From positions 1-43,182 of the forward strand of contig JASJDB010000004.1 in assembly GCA_030065315.1 (NCBI GenBank): a stretch of DNA of 43,182 nt. Direction: 5' to 3'. The position numbers were made by a program, and so were the translations under genes. This document shows positions 43,061 through 43,182 of the stretch, piece after piece. The notes under the pieces are model-generated. The model ran no database searches, was not told the origin of the DNA, and saw only the letters and a list, made by a program, of their open reading frames with translations. Numbering within the stretch: the first letter of the stretch is position 1; each line of letters opens with the position of its first letter. This stretch comes from Xenococcaceae cyanobacterium MO_167.B52. Lineage in GTDB: Bacteria; Cyanobacteriota; Cyanobacteriia; Cyanobacteriales; Xenococcaceae.

Positions 43061-43182
43061 AACAGTGAGATCGACCGTTTGTTGCTGAAAACAAGGGGTG
43101 ATGGGGAATAGAGCAATTGCAGTAGATAGGGGCTTTATTTAAGCATCGCCAAGAGAGAAATTTCGGTAGCAGCAGCAGGGGG

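Noticed and set aside
1-43182. tRNA or rRNA genes
   Set aside because: No cloverleaf with a GTTCRANYC-type T loop or rRNA-like stretch was noticed in any spacer; a tRNAscan run would settle it.

Overview
The window is chromosomal DNA of a cyanobacterium. It carries C-phycocyanin genes (cpcBA, cpcE), the aerobic chlorophyll cyclase AcsF, oxygen-dependent HemF, a heme oxygenase, a thylakoid-type Rieske protein, many GCGATCGC (HIP1) palindromes, heptamer tandem repeats and small dispersed repeats. The AT-rich, repeat-rich accessory DNA would suit a large-genome unicellular, baeocystous or filamentous form; I cannot name the species.

Layout. (1) 0.3-10.7 kb, minus strand: an oligopeptide-type ABC permease, an S4 protein, a four-helix-bundle protein flanked by heptamer repeats, rnhA, an ABC exporter, a DUF3386-like gene, then the conserved rimP-nusA-ylxR-infB translation/transcription operon, which ends in a strong terminator. 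(2) 10.7-13.9 kb, plus strand: a long leader with a hairpin, cpcB-cpcA, a terminator-like hairpin, a relic of an IS200/IS605 right end (tnpB 3' end/omega-RNA-like), and cpcE. The linker genes (cpcC, cpcD) and cpcF are not here. (3) 14.3-19.4 kb, plus strand: a CPA1 Na+/H+ antiporter, a 45-aa small protein missed by the ORF track, a DUF900-type alpha/beta hydrolase, a dense small-repeat cluster, and a saccharopine-dehydrogenase-like protein. (4) 19.4-23.0 kb, minus strand: a Tat-exported MBL-fold protein, trpG/pabA, dgkA, ybeY, a DUF3285-like small protein and a WecB/TagA/CpsF glycosyltransferase.

(5) 23-29.7 kb is accessory: three more glycosyltransferases, two toxin-antitoxin modules (RelE/YefM-like and PIN/Phd-like) with recognisable operators, two DUF29 genes, a truncated second copy of the tagA 5' end, and a small repeat inserted in frame into a DUF29 gene. 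(6) 29.7-31.1 kb is a wreck: an IS4-type transposase tail split by a nested 189-bp repeat, abutting the 3' half of an O-methyltransferase. (7) 31.2-38.4 kb is a tetrapyrrole/iron/electron-transport block: acsF, a GmrSD-type (DUF262/DUF1524) defence gene sitting inside the block, hemF, heme oxygenase, a FeoC-like regulator and an alternative Rieske protein resembling PetC2. Several promoters here share a CTATATAG-centred palindromic element. (8) 38.4-43.2 kb: Uma2, YwiC-like, small ORFs, a [2Fe-2S] thioredoxin-like ferredoxin, and a complete IS630 element inserted into the 3' part of a DNA-methyltransferase-like gene fragment.

No single wholly new system is proven. The best leads are the shared palindrome upstream of acsF, hemF and petC2, the defence gene inside that block, the orphan omega-RNA-like structure behind cpcBA, and the nested mobile-element scars. 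Where the ORF track used TTG/GTG and a better internal ATG exists, the start has been moved and the reason given. All calls come from reading the sequence; no database search was run.
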